From JACKBJ01 sp964549495 (GTDB lineage Bacteria; Chloroflexota; Anaerolineae; Epilineales; Epilineaceae): a stretch of DNA of 64,000 nt. The number at the start of each line of letters is the position of its first letter. Positions within the stretch are counted from its first letter, which is position 1. Below, piece after piece: positions 50,249 through 60,128 of this stretch. The stretch lies in contig CAZJWJ010000003.1 in NCBI GenBank assembly GCA_964549495.1, positions 26,745 through 90,744 on the forward strand, written 5' to 3'. The translations under genes and the position numbers were made by a program. Below the pieces are notes generated by a model. The model searched no databases, was not told the DNA's origin, and saw only the letters and a list, made by a program, of their open reading frames with translations.

Positions 50249-51274
50249 ATGAACCGGCAGACGGTGACCGTCGTTGCCACGGTCTACAACGAGATCGACA
50301 GCATCGAGGGCTTGCTGCACTCGCTGGCGGCCCAGAGTCGGGCGCCGGACGAAGTGGTGATCGTCGACGGCGGTTCGAGTGACGGAACGCTGGAGCGCTT
50401 GCGCGCCTGGCGCGACGAAGGCCGCTGGCAGGCCGCTCGCCCCGAAGCGGGGCCCTTGCAGATCCTCTCCTCCCCGGATGCTGGCATCTCGCGGGGGCGC
50501 AACGAAGCCATCGCGGCCGCCGCGGGTCCGATCATCGCGGTCACCGATGCCGGCGTGCGCCTGGAGCCGCGATGGTTGGAAGCGATCACCGCCCCCTTCG
50601 AGTCCGGAGCGCGCGTGGTCTCGGGCTTCTTTGCCTCCGATCCTCGCGGCGCCTTCGAGACCGCGCTGGGCGCGGCGACGCTGCCCGAGCGTCGCGAGAT
50701 CGATCCCGATCGCTTCCTGCCTTCCAGCCGCTCGGTGGCCTTCCTGGCTCGCGATTGGGCCGCCATCGGCGGCTACCCGGAATGGCTCGACTACTGCGAG
50801 GACCTGGTCTTCGATCTGCGCCTGATCGAGCAGGCCGGCGTCCCGCATTTCGAACCCGAGGCCCTGGTCCACTTCCGCCCGCGGCCCGACCTCGGCGCCT
50901 TCTGGACCCAGTACTACCGTTACGCGCGCGGAGACGGCAAGGCCGATCTGTGGGCGCTGCGCCACGCCATCCGCTACGCCACCTATGGACTGGCGGCGCC
51001 CGGTCTGGTGCTGGCCGGCCTGCTCTGGCACCCGGCCGCCTGGCTGGCCCTTGTGGCCGGTAGCCTGGCCATGCTCCGCCGCCCGCTCGGGCGTCTGCCG
51101 CGCCAGTGGTCGGACCTCAACCCGCTCCAGCGCGTGCAGGCTCTGGCCTGGCTACCGGTCATCCGCTTGACGGGCGACCTGGCCAAGATGGCCGGCTACC
51201 CGGCCGGGCGGCGATGGCGTCGTCGCGAGCGGCCACCGGAATGGCGGACCCGCCCCGATCTGGGGCGGCTCTGA
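50249..51274 (+). CDS. family 2 glycosyltransferase, membrane-associated
   Basis: A 341-residue GT-A glycosyltransferase. TVVATVYNEIDSIEGLL, VVIVDGGSSDGTLERL, SRGRNEAIAAA and the DxD-like IIAVTDAGVR give the nucleotide-sugar site, and EWLDYCEDLVFDLRLIEQAG the acceptor-binding element. Two hydrophobic segments in residues 245-285 would anchor it to the membrane, followed by a basic tail (RRWRRRERPPEW). It is similar in shape to polyprenol- or polysaccharide-directed transferases. No Shine-Dalgarno is clear. Sugar and acceptor are unknown. Confidence 0.85.
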   Translation: MNRQTVTVVATVYNEIDSIEGLLHSLAAQSRAPDEVVIVDGGSSDGTLERLRAWRDEGRWQAARPEAGPLQILSSPDAGISRGRNEAIAAAAGPIIAVTDAGVRLEPRWLEAITAPFESGARVVSGFFASDPRGAFETALGAATLPERREIDPDRFLPSSRSVAFLARDWAAIGGYPEWLDYCEDLVFDLRLIEQAGVPHFEPEALVHFRPRPDLGAFWTQYYRYARGDGKADLWALRHAIRYATYGLAAPGLVLAGLLWHPAAWLALVAGSLAMLRRPLGRLPRQWSDLNPLQRVQALAWLPVIRLTGDLAKMAGYPAGRRWRRRERPPEWRTRPDLGRL

Positions 51275-51307
51275 GATAGAGGCCCTGCGATCTGCGAATC
51301 GGGAAAT

Positions 51308-51337
51308 TTGCTTACCGGCCGCCCGATTGCCTATAAT
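51308..51337 (+). promoter_or_regulatory. sigma70-like promoter of rplY
   Basis: TTGCTT (51308-51313), 18-nt spacer, perfect TATAAT (51332-51337); rplY begins 40 nt further on. Confidence 0.7.
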
Positions 51338-51376
51338 CGAGCGGTTGCACGAGATCTGGATTCAGGAGACAGCTTC

Positions 51377-52069
51377 ATGGCCGACAAGATCATCCTCGAT
51401 GCCAAGCCGCGCAGCCTGACGGGCAAGAAGGTCCGCAGCCTGCGCCGCGAGGGCCGCATGCCGATCATCGTCTACGGAGCGGGCACCGACCCCGTGCCCC
51501 TCGATGTCGAGGTCAAAGCCTTCGGCAGCGTCGCGCAGCAGGCCGGAGCCACCCAGCTGATCCAGTTGGCCGTGGAGGGCGAATCGAAGGCGCGGGCCGT
51601 GCTGATCCGCGACGTCCAACAGCACGTGACCCGGCTGACGCCCATCCACGCGGACCTGATTCAGGTCGATCTGACGCAGAAGATCGTGGCCACCGTTCCG
51701 GTGATCATCACCAAGATGCCGCATATGGCCGAGACCGGCGCGGCCATCGCCAGCCAGCCGACCACCGGCTTGTCGGTGGAGGCTTTGCCGGCCGAGTTCC
51801 CGCCCGCCATCGAAGTCGACGCCAGCGGCCTCCAGGACTTCGACGAGATGATCAAGGTCTCCGACCTGGATCTGGGCGCGGAGATCGAGGTGCTGGACGA
51901 TCCGGATACGGTCTTGATCTCCCTCTCGCGCCCGCGGGCCGAGGAGGAGCTCGAGCAGCTCGACGAGGTCTTGATCGACGACGAGGCGCTCGAGGCCGAA
52001 GCGCTCGAGGCCCCGGAGGAAGGCGAGATCCCGGAGGAAGAGGGCGAGGCAGAGCCCGAAGAGGACTGA
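51377..52069 (+). CDS. rplY: ribosomal protein bL25 (general stress protein Ctc type)
   Basis: A 230-residue bL25 with both domains of the Ctc/TL5 form. The 5S-rRNA-binding N-domain has ILDAKPRSLTGKKVRSLRREG and MPIIVYGAG; the C-domain covers about 100-185 (VATVPVIITKMPH, VEALPAEFPPAIEVDASGL, VSDLDLG, EVLDDPDTVLISL). The last about 40 residues are an acidic tail rich in Glu and Ala (EALEAEALEAPEEGEIPE). The protein binds 5S rRNA in the central protuberance; the Ctc form is stress induced in some bacteria. ATG follows CAGGAGAC 8-9 nt upstream. It has its own promoter and terminator. Confidence 0.94.
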   Translation: MADKIILDAKPRSLTGKKVRSLRREGRMPIIVYGAGTDPVPLDVEVKAFGSVAQQAGATQLIQLAVEGESKARAVLIRDVQQHVTRLTPIHADLIQVDLTQKIVATVPVIITKMPHMAETGAAIASQPTTGLSVEALPAEFPPAIEVDASGLQDFDEMIKVSDLDLGAEIEVLDDPDTVLISLSRPRAEEELEQLDEVLIDDEALEAEALEAPEEGEIPEEEGEAEPEED

Positions 52070-52130
52070 CACCGGCCGGTTCCGACGGTTCCGAAGCCAA
52101 CAACCGCCCTTCGGCGGCGAATCGACGACG

Positions 52131-52166
52131 AAGCGGAGGGGCCGGCCGGCCCCTCCGCCTTTCGTT
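52131..52166 (+). terminator. intrinsic terminator after rplY
   Basis: A perfect 13-bp palindromic stem (52133-52145 with 52146-52158) followed by CTTTCGTT. It separates rplY from the mre-min locus. Confidence 0.8.
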
Positions 52167-52190
52167 GGAGTCCATTCGGCTCGATGCCTA

Positions 52191-52199
52191 TGGTATACT
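52191..52199 (+). promoter_or_regulatory. extended -10 promoter of the mre-min operon
   Basis: TGGTATACT with TATACT at 52194-52199. A GTG in the mreB frame starts 13 nt downstream (52212); the preferred mreB ATG is 100 nt downstream. Confidence 0.55.
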
Positions 52200-52298
52200 T
52201 GCGGGCCGTCGGTGCGGCTGGCAGCCTCGGAATCCCAGTGGTCGGACCGTCTTGTGACCGGCCTTGCCAAGCGTCGCGCCAGCGCGACCCTCGAGCCC

Positions 52299-53387
<1,089 letters not shown>

Positions 53388-53399
53388 AAGGAGGCGCGG

Positions 53400-54314
53400 A
53401 TGCAGGGCAAGCGACCGGATCAGCAGCTGCTGCTCGTCGCGGTGCTCTTCTTGGGCATCGCCGGCGCACTGGTGCGCTACGTACCGGGCGCCGAGGCCTT
53501 GTCGCAGGCCGCCGAACGAGCCCTCACACCCCTGCAGTCGGGCATCAGCCAGACCTCCCGGCGCATCCGCAGCACCGCCTCGCAGACCAGCGACGTCGAC
53601 CGGCTGCGCCAGCGCGTCGATGAGCTGACCGCCGAGAACGAACGGCTTCAGAACGAGAACCTGCAGGCCCAGGACCTACGACGCGAGAACCGTCAGCTGC
53701 GAGACGAGCTGGGCTTCGTGCATCAGCGACCGGACCTGGACTTGATGGGCGCGGCCATCTCGGGGCATCGGGTCGCCAGCGAGCCCGGACCGATCCTGCG
53801 CTCGATCAAGCTCGATATCGGCCGCTCCGAAGGGCTGCAGTCGCGCATGACGGTGGTCAATCACCGCGGGCTGATCGGCCAGGTGACGCGCCTGAGCGAG
53901 CATTGGTCGGACGTGATGCTGGTCACCGATCCGCGAAGCCGCGTCTCGGCGCGCATCGATCGAAGCGGCAAGACCGGCATGGTCTTCGGCAGCCTCTCGG
54001 GCGAATTGGTCATGCGCCACATCCCCCAGAATCAAGAGGACGCCGAGCCGAACGTGCAGGTGGGGGACATCGTCGAGACCAGCGGCATGTCGCGGCGCTT
54101 CCCGGCCCAGATCATCATCGGCCAGGTGATGGAGGTCCGACAGAACGACGTCGCCAAGTGGCAGGAAGCCCTGGTCCGCCCGACGGTGGACTTCGGCGCG
54201 CTGGAGGTGGCGATGATCATCCGCGACTGGGTCCCGGATCCGGACTCGGAGCTGGATGAGGAGGCCGGGGACGAAGCCGATCCCGTCGACGGCCGCCCCG
54301 CGCCATCACCGTGA
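53400..54314 (+). CDS. mreC: rod-shape protein MreC
   Basis: A 304-residue bitopic protein. One N-terminal membrane helix (LLLVAVLFLGIAGALVRYV), a coiled coil at about 60-100 (VDELTAENERLQNENLQAQDL), then the two beta-barrel subdomains (SGHRVASEPGPILRSIKLDIG, GLIGQVTRLSEHWSDVMLVTD, MVFGSLSGELVM, VQVGDIVETSGMSRRFP). The C-terminal tail is acidic and Pro-rich. MreC links cytoplasmic MreB to PBP2 in the periplasm-like space. ATG is preceded by AAGGAGG 6 nt upstream; the stop overlaps mreD by GTGA. Confidence 0.93.
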   Translation: MQGKRPDQQLLLVAVLFLGIAGALVRYVPGAEALSQAAERALTPLQSGISQTSRRIRSTASQTSDVDRLRQRVDELTAENERLQNENLQAQDLRRENRQLRDELGFVHQRPDLDLMGAAISGHRVASEPGPILRSIKLDIGRSEGLQSRMTVVNHRGLIGQVTRLSEHWSDVMLVTDPRSRVSARIDRSGKTGMVFGSLSGELVMRHIPQNQEDAEPNVQVGDIVETSGMSRRFPAQIIIGQVMEVRQNDVAKWQEALVRPTVDFGALEVAMIIRDWVPDPDSELDEEAGDEADPVDGRPAPSP

Positions 54315-54862
54315 GCGACCTCGCCAGCCGCCAGGCCAGCCGCCGGCAGTCTCGACGCAACCTCTACTTGCTACTGCTGCTCTTCGCCATCGTGCAGCTG
54401 CAAGCCACGCTCATGCCCGAGGCCGCCCTGGGCCAGAGCATGCCGCTCCTTCCGGTCATCGCAGTCGTCTCCTGGAGCATCCTCCGCGGGCCGGCGGCCG
54501 GGGCCTGGTGGGCGCTGATCATGGGCCTGCTCCTGGACTGGCGCTCGCCCGAACCGCTCGGCGTCTACAGTTTGGCCATGCTCCTGGTGGCCCTGGTCAG
54601 CGGGCTGGGCAGCCGGCGAATCTTCGCCCACAACCTGCTCCTGCCGGCCGTGCTGGTGGTGCTCGGTAGCTCGGTCTTCCTGCTCAGCCAGCTGTCCATG
54701 GTCGAATTGGCCGGCGGCAACCTGAGCTGGGACCGAGCGAGCCTGGTGGGACTGCTGGTGCCCGGCATCATGTTGAACCTGCTCTGGCTACCGGTGATCT
54801 ACTTCCCCTTGCGCGCCATCGCCGAAGGCCTAGGCGATCCCCGCATCGGCTGGGAGCGATAG
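54311..54862 (+). CDS. mreD: rod-shape protein MreD
   Basis: A 183-residue integral membrane protein with five to six helices (LYLLLLLFAIVQLQATLM, LLPVIAVVSWSILRGPAAGA, YSLAMLLVALVSGLG, VLVVLGSSVFLLSQL, LVGLLVPGIMLNLLWLPVI). It starts with GTG overlapping the mreC stop (GTGA), so translation is coupled. Position between mreC and the PBP2 gene is the standard order. MreD sequences vary widely, so the assignment rests on context and topology. Confidence 0.88.
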   Translation: MSDLASRQASRRQSRRNLYLLLLLFAIVQLQATLMPEAALGQSMPLLPVIAVVSWSILRGPAAGAWWALIMGLLLDWRSPEPLGVYSLAMLLVALVSGLGSRRIFAHNLLLPAVLVVLGSSVFLLSQLSMVELAGGNLSWDRASLVGLLVPGIMLNLLWLPVIYFPLRAIAEGLGDPRIGWER

Positions 54863-56992
54863 ATGGCCGGGCCCAAGGGCGGTCGTCCAACGGCCGAGCG
54901 GCTGAGGCTCTTGAGCATGATCGCCCTCGGCGTGCTGGCGATCCTGGCCGGCCGGCTCTGGCAGTTGCAGGTGATGCGCGGGGACGAGCTGCGGGCCCGC
55001 GCGCGCAGCAACCGCTTTGCCGAGCGCGAGATCGAGGCCGACCGCGGGGTGATCTACGACAGCCGCGGACGGCAGGTGGTCTTCAACCGGCCGCAGTTCG
55101 CGGTGCGCATCGTCCCCGCCGCCCTGCCGGAGGAGCAGGGCGAACGCGCTCGCGTCCTGCGCCGAGTCTCCGAGGTGCTCGACATCCCGCTGACCAGTTC
55201 GGCCTCGCGATCGACTGCTCGCGGCCGGCCCAGCGTCGAGAGCCTCCTGCCTCGCGACGATCGAGGTCGCCTACTGTCCACCTGGTCGGCCGTGACCGTG
55301 GCGCGCAACGTCCCGCGGCGCGCGGCCTTCGAGCTGATGGAGGACGAGGTCGACCTGCCCGGCGTGATCATCGGCGAGTCCTCGGTGCGCGAGTACCCCT
55401 ACGGCCCCACGCTGGCCCACCTCCTGGGCTTCACGGGCAGCATTCCAGAGGAGTCGGTCGACGGCTACGTGGCGCGGGGCTACCAGCGCTACGACGTGGT
55501 CGGCCGCACCGGCCTGGAGAGCACCTACGAGCCGGACCTGCGCGGCGTCAAGGGCGAGCGCATCGTCATGGTCGATGCCATGGGGCAGGCCCTGGAGACC
55601 ATGGCCGAGCCGGCCCAACCGGTGGCCGGCCGAAGCCTGCGCCTGACCATCGACACCGACTTCCAGCGCGAGGTGGAGGACGCCCTGCGCCGGGGCCTGG
55701 AGCGCATCGGCGCCGGCTCGGGCGCGGTGGTCGCCCTGGACCCGCGCGATGGCGCGGTGCGGGCCATGGTCTCGCTGCCCACCTTCGACAACAACATGTT
55801 CTCCACCGGCGCCAGCGCCGAGGAATGGTCCGGCCTGCTGGAGGACCCGTCACTGCCACTGCTCAACCGGGCCATCTCGGGCCAGTACCCGCCGGGCTCC
55901 TGCTTCAAACTGATCACGGCCACGGCCAGCTTGCAGGAGGGCCTGGTCAGCCCGAACACGGCGGTCACCTGCCCGGCCGGCGGCATCATCTACGTGGCCA
56001 ACGAATACGATCCGGGCATCACCTACCCCTTCTACTGCTGGAGCCGGGCCGGCCACGGCCATGTGACGATGCGCGAGGCCCTCGCCCATTCCTGCGACGT
56101 CTACTTCTACGAGGTGGCCGGTGGCCAGGCCACCGGTCGCCCGCCCATCTCGGGACTGGGCAGCCAGCGCCTCTCGCGCTACGCCGAGCGCTTCGGTCTG
56201 GGCGCGCGCAGCGACATCGCACTCCTTGGCGAGGCCGAGGGCCTGGTGCCCACGCCGGGCTGGCTGCAAGAGGCCTGGGGCATGTACTGGGGCACGGGGC
56301 AGACCTATATCATGGGCATCGGCCAGGGCTACACCCTGGTGACGCCCCTGCAGATGGCCAACGTGACCGCCGCGGTGGCCAACGGCGGCACGCTCTACCG
56401 GCCCAAGCTGGTCCAGAGCCTGGCCGACTCGGAGGGCCGCGCCGTCGAGAGCCGCACCGAGCGCCGCGAGATCTTGCAGCGCTTGGATGTCGACCCGGGC
56501 CATCTGGCGGTGGTGCGATCCGGCATGCGCGGTGCGGTCGAATACGGCACCTCGCAATCGGCCTGGACCCGCCTGCCGACCCAGGTCTCGGTGGCCGGCA
56601 AGACCGGCACGGCCGAGTTCTGCGACAGCTACGTGCGCGAGGATGGCACGCCGGACTGCCGGCGCGACCCGGACGGCAACCTCCTGGCGCATGCCTGGTT
56701 CGTGGCCTTCGCGCCCTACGAGAACCCGGAGATCGCGCTTGCCATCTTCGTGGACGGCTCGGGCTTGAACCGGGTGATCCAGGGCTCGAGCGAGGCGGCG
56801 CCCATCGCGGGCGATGTGCTGCGGGCCTACTTCGACCTGCCGCCCTTGGAGTCGGCCACGCCGACCGCCGAACCGGCCGCGAGCGACGCGGAGGACGGGG
56901 CTGACAACGGGGCCGAAGACGGGGCGGAGGAAGAACTGGACGGCCCGCCGGACGCGGCCGGGAACGAGGAGCGGGAAGGGGAGGGAGGATGA
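54863..56992 (+). CDS. mrdA: penicillin-binding protein 2 (elongation transpeptidase)
   Basis: A 709-residue class B PBP. N-terminal anchor (LLSMIALGVLAILAGRLWQLQVM), dimerisation domain (EIEADRGVIYDSRG, YPYGPTLAHLLGFTG, GRTGLESTYEPDLRGVKG), then the transpeptidase with the nucleophile in GSCFKL (SxxK), HSCDVYFYEVA in the SxN position (SxD, as in PBP2) and KTGTAEF. It cross-links peptidoglycan during elongation with RodA. The C-terminal 50 residues after the fold are acidic and rich in Glu, Asp and Pro. Its stop overlaps minC by ATGA. Confidence 0.94.
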   Translation: MAGPKGGRPTAERLRLLSMIALGVLAILAGRLWQLQVMRGDELRARARSNRFAEREIEADRGVIYDSRGRQVVFNRPQFAVRIVPAALPEEQGERARVLRRVSEVLDIPLTSSASRSTARGRPSVESLLPRDDRGRLLSTWSAVTVARNVPRRAAFELMEDEVDLPGVIIGESSVREYPYGPTLAHLLGFTGSIPEESVDGYVARGYQRYDVVGRTGLESTYEPDLRGVKGERIVMVDAMGQALETMAEPAQPVAGRSLRLTIDTDFQREVEDALRRGLERIGAGSGAVVALDPRDGAVRAMVSLPTFDNNMFSTGASAEEWSGLLEDPSLPLLNRAISGQYPPGSCFKLITATASLQEGLVSPNTAVTCPAGGIIYVANEYDPGITYPFYCWSRAGHGHVTMREALAHSCDVYFYEVAGGQATGRPPISGLGSQRLSRYAERFGLGARSDIALLGEAEGLVPTPGWLQEAWGMYWGTGQTYIMGIGQGYTLVTPLQMANVTAAVANGGTLYRPKLVQSLADSEGRAVESRTERREILQRLDVDPGHLAVVRSGMRGAVEYGTSQSAWTRLPTQVSVAGKTGTAEFCDSYVREDGTPDCRRDPDGNLLAHAWFVAFAPYENPEIALAIFVDGSGLNRVIQGSSEAAPIAGDVLRAYFDLPPLESATPTAEPAASDAEDGADNGAEDGAEEELDGPPDAAGNEEREGEGG

Positions 56993-57672
56993 GCGAGCGA
57001 CGCGAAGCGGCGCCCGTCGGCGAGCAGCCGACGCCCGAGCGTCCGCCGGTATCGGTCAAGGGCGGCGTGGACGGCCTGCGCATCAGCGTATCTCGCGCGG
57101 ATGCCGGCCGCGTGGAGGCCAGCCTGCGCCAGCATCTGGCCCAGCGCGCCGGGAGCTTCTTCGGCGACGCGCACGTGAGCCTGGAGTTGCCGCCGGGTCG
57201 GATGGACATGGCCCTGGCCTCGCGCCTGGCCGGGATCATCGAGGCGGCGGGCATGCGCCTGACCAGCATCACCGCGATGGGCGCGGTAGAGCGGCGGGCG
57301 AGCCGCGAGCAGCCGGCCGCCCAACCGATCCCGATCGAAGGGGCCAAGGTGGTCGAGACCACACTGCGCAGCGGACAACGCATCGCCCACGGCGGCTCGG
57401 TGGTGATCCTGGGCGACGTCAACCCCGGCGCCGAGGTGCTGGCCGGCGAGAGCGTCGTCGTCTGGGGCCGCCTGCGCGGCATGGTCGAGGCCGGCCTGGC
57501 GCGCGAGGTGAACGCGGTGGAGGACGTCGTGGTCTGCGCGCTCGACCTGGCGCCGACCCAGCTGCGCATCGGCCAGGCCATCGCCCGCGCCCCGGAGGAG
57601 CCCGATCGGGTACCGGAACCGGAGGTGGCGCGCTGCGTCGACGGCCGCATCGTGGTCGATGCCTGGTCCTGA
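56989..57672 (+). CDS. minC: septum site-determining protein MinC
   Basis: A 227-residue FtsZ inhibitor. A disordered Pro/Glu/Arg N-terminus, an N-domain of about 25-100 (VKGGVDGLRISVSRADAGRVEASL, FFGDAHVSLELPPGRMD) and the C-terminal right-handed beta-helix (VETTLRSGQRIAHGGSVVILGDVNPGAEVLAGESVVVWGRLRGMVEAG) that binds MinD. The ATG overlaps the mrdA stop (ATGA). The proximity to PBP2 couples elongation to division-site control. Confidence 0.93.
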   Translation: MSERREAAPVGEQPTPERPPVSVKGGVDGLRISVSRADAGRVEASLRQHLAQRAGSFFGDAHVSLELPPGRMDMALASRLAGIIEAAGMRLTSITAMGAVERRASREQPAAQPIPIEGAKVVETTLRSGQRIAHGGSVVILGDVNPGAEVLAGESVVVWGRLRGMVEAGLAREVNAVEDVVVCALDLAPTQLRIGQAIARAPEEPDRVPEPEVARCVDGRIVVDAWS

Positions 57673-57828
57673 GCGGCGCGCCGACGGTCGAGTTCCCGCG
57701 TCGACGCGGAATTGGCCCTTCACGAACCGGTCAGGCTGATGTAAGCTATATTGTGAGGTGTCGGTAGACTCCGACACAAGATGTAGGGGCGGTGAGCAAA
57801 CGCCTCCACGAGAGATGGAGATCGAGTC

Positions 57829-58650
57829 ATGGCCAGTCGGGTCATCACGGTGACGTCGGGCAAGGGCGGTGTCGGCAAGACCACGACCACCGCCAACATC
57901 GGTGTGGCGCTGGCCCAGCGCGGCTGCAAGGTGGTGGTCATCGACGGCGACATCGGCCTGCGCAACCTGGACGTGGTGATGGGCCTGGAGAACCGCGTGG
58001 TCTACAACCTGATCCACGTGGTGCGCGGCGTGGCCAGCGCCGAGCGGGCCCTGATCCGCGACAAGCGGGTGCCCGGACTGATGCTCCTGGCGGCCGACCA
58101 GCATTCGGAGAAGGACGACGTCGATCCCGAGGAGATGGTGGCGGTCTGCCAGCAGCTGCGCGCGCATGCCGACTACATCCTGGTCGACTCGCCGGCCGGC
58201 ATCGAGCAGGGCTTCCGCAACGCCTTGGCGCCGGCCGACGAGGTGATCCTGATCACCACGCCCGAGGTCTCGGCGGTGCGCGATGCCGACCGGGTCATCG
58301 GCCTGGTCGAGGCGGCCGGCAAGCCGGCCCCGCGCTTGGTGCTCAACCGCATCAAGCCCGATTTGGTGGCCAAGGGCGACATGATGTCGGTCGAGGACGT
58401 GCTGGACGTCTTGCGGGTAGACATCCTGGGCGTCGTGCCCGAGGACGGCGATATCGTGGCGGCCACCAACCGCGGCGAGCCGGTATCGCTCAAGGAGGTC
58501 TCGCGGGCCGGGCAGGCCTTCCACAACATCGCCGCCCGCCTGCAGGGCGAGGAGGTGCCGCTGATGGCCCTCGAGAGCCCGCCGCAGAGCTTGCTCGAGC
58601 GCCTGTCCGGCATCTTCAAGGCCGGCGCGCCGCAGGGAGGCGCCTCGTGA
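57829..58650 (+). CDS. minD: septum site-determining ATPase MinD
   Basis: A 273-residue ParA/MinD ATPase. Deviant Walker A SGKGGVGKTT (Lys12 and Lys17), GDIGLRNLDVVMG, DSPAGIEQGF, TTPEVSAVRDADRVIG and the membrane-targeting amphipathic helix at the end (LLERLSGIFKAG). It recruits MinC and is removed from the membrane by MinE. A 156-nt spacer after minC lacks a clear promoter, though TATATT lies at 57747. The stop overlaps minE by GTGA. Confidence 0.96.
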   Translation: MASRVITVTSGKGGVGKTTTTANIGVALAQRGCKVVVIDGDIGLRNLDVVMGLENRVVYNLIHVVRGVASAERALIRDKRVPGLMLLAADQHSEKDDVDPEEMVAVCQQLRAHADYILVDSPAGIEQGFRNALAPADEVILITTPEVSAVRDADRVIGLVEAAGKPAPRLVLNRIKPDLVAKGDMMSVEDVLDVLRVDILGVVPEDGDIVAATNRGEPVSLKEVSRAGQAFHNIAARLQGEEVPLMALESPPQSLLERLSGIFKAGAPQGGAS

Positions 58651-58913
58651 GCTGGCTCGACCGCTTGTTCGGCCGCAACGCGGAGCCGGCCTCGGGCCAA
58701 GTGGCCAAGGAGCGGCTCAAGCTGGTGCTGGAATACGATCGGGCCCGCCTGACCGCCGCGGAGCTCGATCAGATCCGCGACGAGATCATCCAGTCGATCT
58801 CGCGCCACGTGGCCATCGACAGCGAGGACGTCGAGATCAAGCTCCAGCGCGATGGCCGGCTGGTGGCCGAGATCCCGCTGGACAAGCGCGCCCGGAACGC
58901 CGCCGGCTCCTGA
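58647..58913 (+). CDS. minE: cell-division topological specificity factor MinE
   Basis: An 88-residue protein from GTG 58647 overlapping the minD stop (GTGA). N-terminal amphipathic helix (MSWLDRLFGR) and the anti-MinCD segment (KERLKLVLEYDRARLTAAELDQ), then a dimerisation domain (DEIIQSISRHVAIDSEDVEIKLQ). MinE releases MinD from the membrane and produces the pole-to-pole oscillation. Length is normal for the family (about 88). Confidence 0.93.
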   Translation: MSWLDRLFGRNAEPASGQVAKERLKLVLEYDRARLTAAELDQIRDEIIQSISRHVAIDSEDVEIKLQRDGRLVAEIPLDKRARNAAGS

Positions 58914-58957
58914 CTCGAGGCCGCCCGCGACTTCTGGCGTCTCGGGCTTGGCTGACC

Positions 58958-58963
58958 TAAGAT
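58958..58963 (+). promoter_or_regulatory. putative -10 box before rodA
   Basis: TAAGAT ends 7 nt before the rodA ATG and no Shine-Dalgarno is visible; no clear -35. Confidence 0.25.
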
Positions 58964-58970
58964 TGCCGGC

Positions 58971-60128
58971 ATGACCGTCCACAGCGCTGGCCAGCGCGCC
59001 CGCCGTTCGCCCCGCCTGCCCTGGCGCAAGCTGGCCGCCTTCGATTGGCCTCTCTTGGTGGGGGTGCTCCTGGCCACGATGGTCGGCTTGGCGATGATCT
59101 ACAGTGCCACGCTGCGCGGCGAGGTCGACACGGTCTGGGAAGACCTGGTGATCAAGCAGGCCACCTTCGCCGGCCTTGGCCTGGTGGGCATGGTCCTGCT
59201 CACGCTCAGCGACCACCGGGTGCTGGTGGCGCTCTGGGTCTGGATCTACGCGGGCATGGTGGTGATGCTGCTCTCGCTCTTCGGCTTCGGCCAGGTGATG
59301 GGCGGATCCCAACGCTGGTTCACGGTGGCCGGCGTGGCGCTGCAGCCCAGCGAGCTGAGCAAGATCGCGCTGATCGTCTGCCTGGCGGCTTTCTTCGAAC
59401 GCCACGACATCGCCCGTCTGCGCACGGTCTTGATCTCGCTGGGCCTCACCGGCGTGGCGATGTTCCTGGTGCTCATCCAGCCCGACCTCTCGACGGCCCT
59501 GCTCCTGGGCGTGATCTGGCTGGGCGTGGCCTTCGCGGCGGGCATCCGCAGCCTGCACCTGAGCCTCTTGGCGGTGCTCTTGACGCCCCTGACCTTCATC
59601 GGGCTGCGTTACCAGCTCCTGCAGGGCTACATGCTCGAGCGCATCGCCATCTGGCTTCGGCCGGAGGCCAACCCGCAAGACGGCGGCTACCAGAGCATCC
59701 AAACCCTGATCGCGGTGGGCAACGGCGGGCTCTGGGGACGCGGCTACGCCAGCGGCATGCAGACGCAGGGCGGCTGGCTCCCTCTGACCTATACCGACAA
59801 CATCTTCGCGCTGATCGCCGAAGAGTTGGGCTTCATCGGCGGCGCGGCGGTCCTATTGCTGCTGGGCTTCATCATCTGGCGCGTACTGCGCGCGGCTCGG
59901 CAGGCCGAGGATCGGGCCGGCAGCCTGATGGTGGTCGGCGTGGCCATCTACCTCCTGGCCCAGACCTTCGTCAACATCGGCGTGGTGCTGCAGATCTTCC
60001 CGGTCACCGGCATCTCGCTGCCCCTCATCTCCTATGGCGGCTCCAGCCTCCTGGCCGTGATGATGGCCATCGGCCTGGTCCAGAGCGTGCTGGTCCGCCG
60101 CAAGGCCCTGGAGTTCCGAACCCGATGA
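58971..60128 (+). CDS. rodA: rod-shape glycosyltransferase RodA (SEDS)
   Basis: A 385-residue SEDS-family polytopic enzyme with about ten helices. It polymerises peptidoglycan with PBP2. Family elements: WPLLVGVLLATMVGLAMIYSA, GGSQRWFTVAGVALQPSELSKIA, LIQPDLSTALLLG, the QSIQTLIAVGNGGLWGRGY loop, DNIFALIAEELGFIGG and the C-terminal PVTGISLPLISYGGSSLLAVMMAIGL. No Shine-Dalgarno is clear; TAAGAT lies 7 nt before the ATG. The stop overlaps gltX by ATGA. Confidence 0.94.
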   Translation: MTVHSAGQRARRSPRLPWRKLAAFDWPLLVGVLLATMVGLAMIYSATLRGEVDTVWEDLVIKQATFAGLGLVGMVLLTLSDHRVLVALWVWIYAGMVVMLLSLFGFGQVMGGSQRWFTVAGVALQPSELSKIALIVCLAAFFERHDIARLRTVLISLGLTGVAMFLVLIQPDLSTALLLGVIWLGVAFAAGIRSLHLSLLAVLLTPLTFIGLRYQLLQGYMLERIAIWLRPEANPQDGGYQSIQTLIAVGNGGLWGRGYASGMQTQGGWLPLTYTDNIFALIAEELGFIGGAAVLLLLGFIIWRVLRAARQAEDRAGSLMVVGVAIYLLAQTFVNIGVVLQIFPVTGISLPLISYGGSSLLAVMMAIGLVQSVLVRRKALEFRTR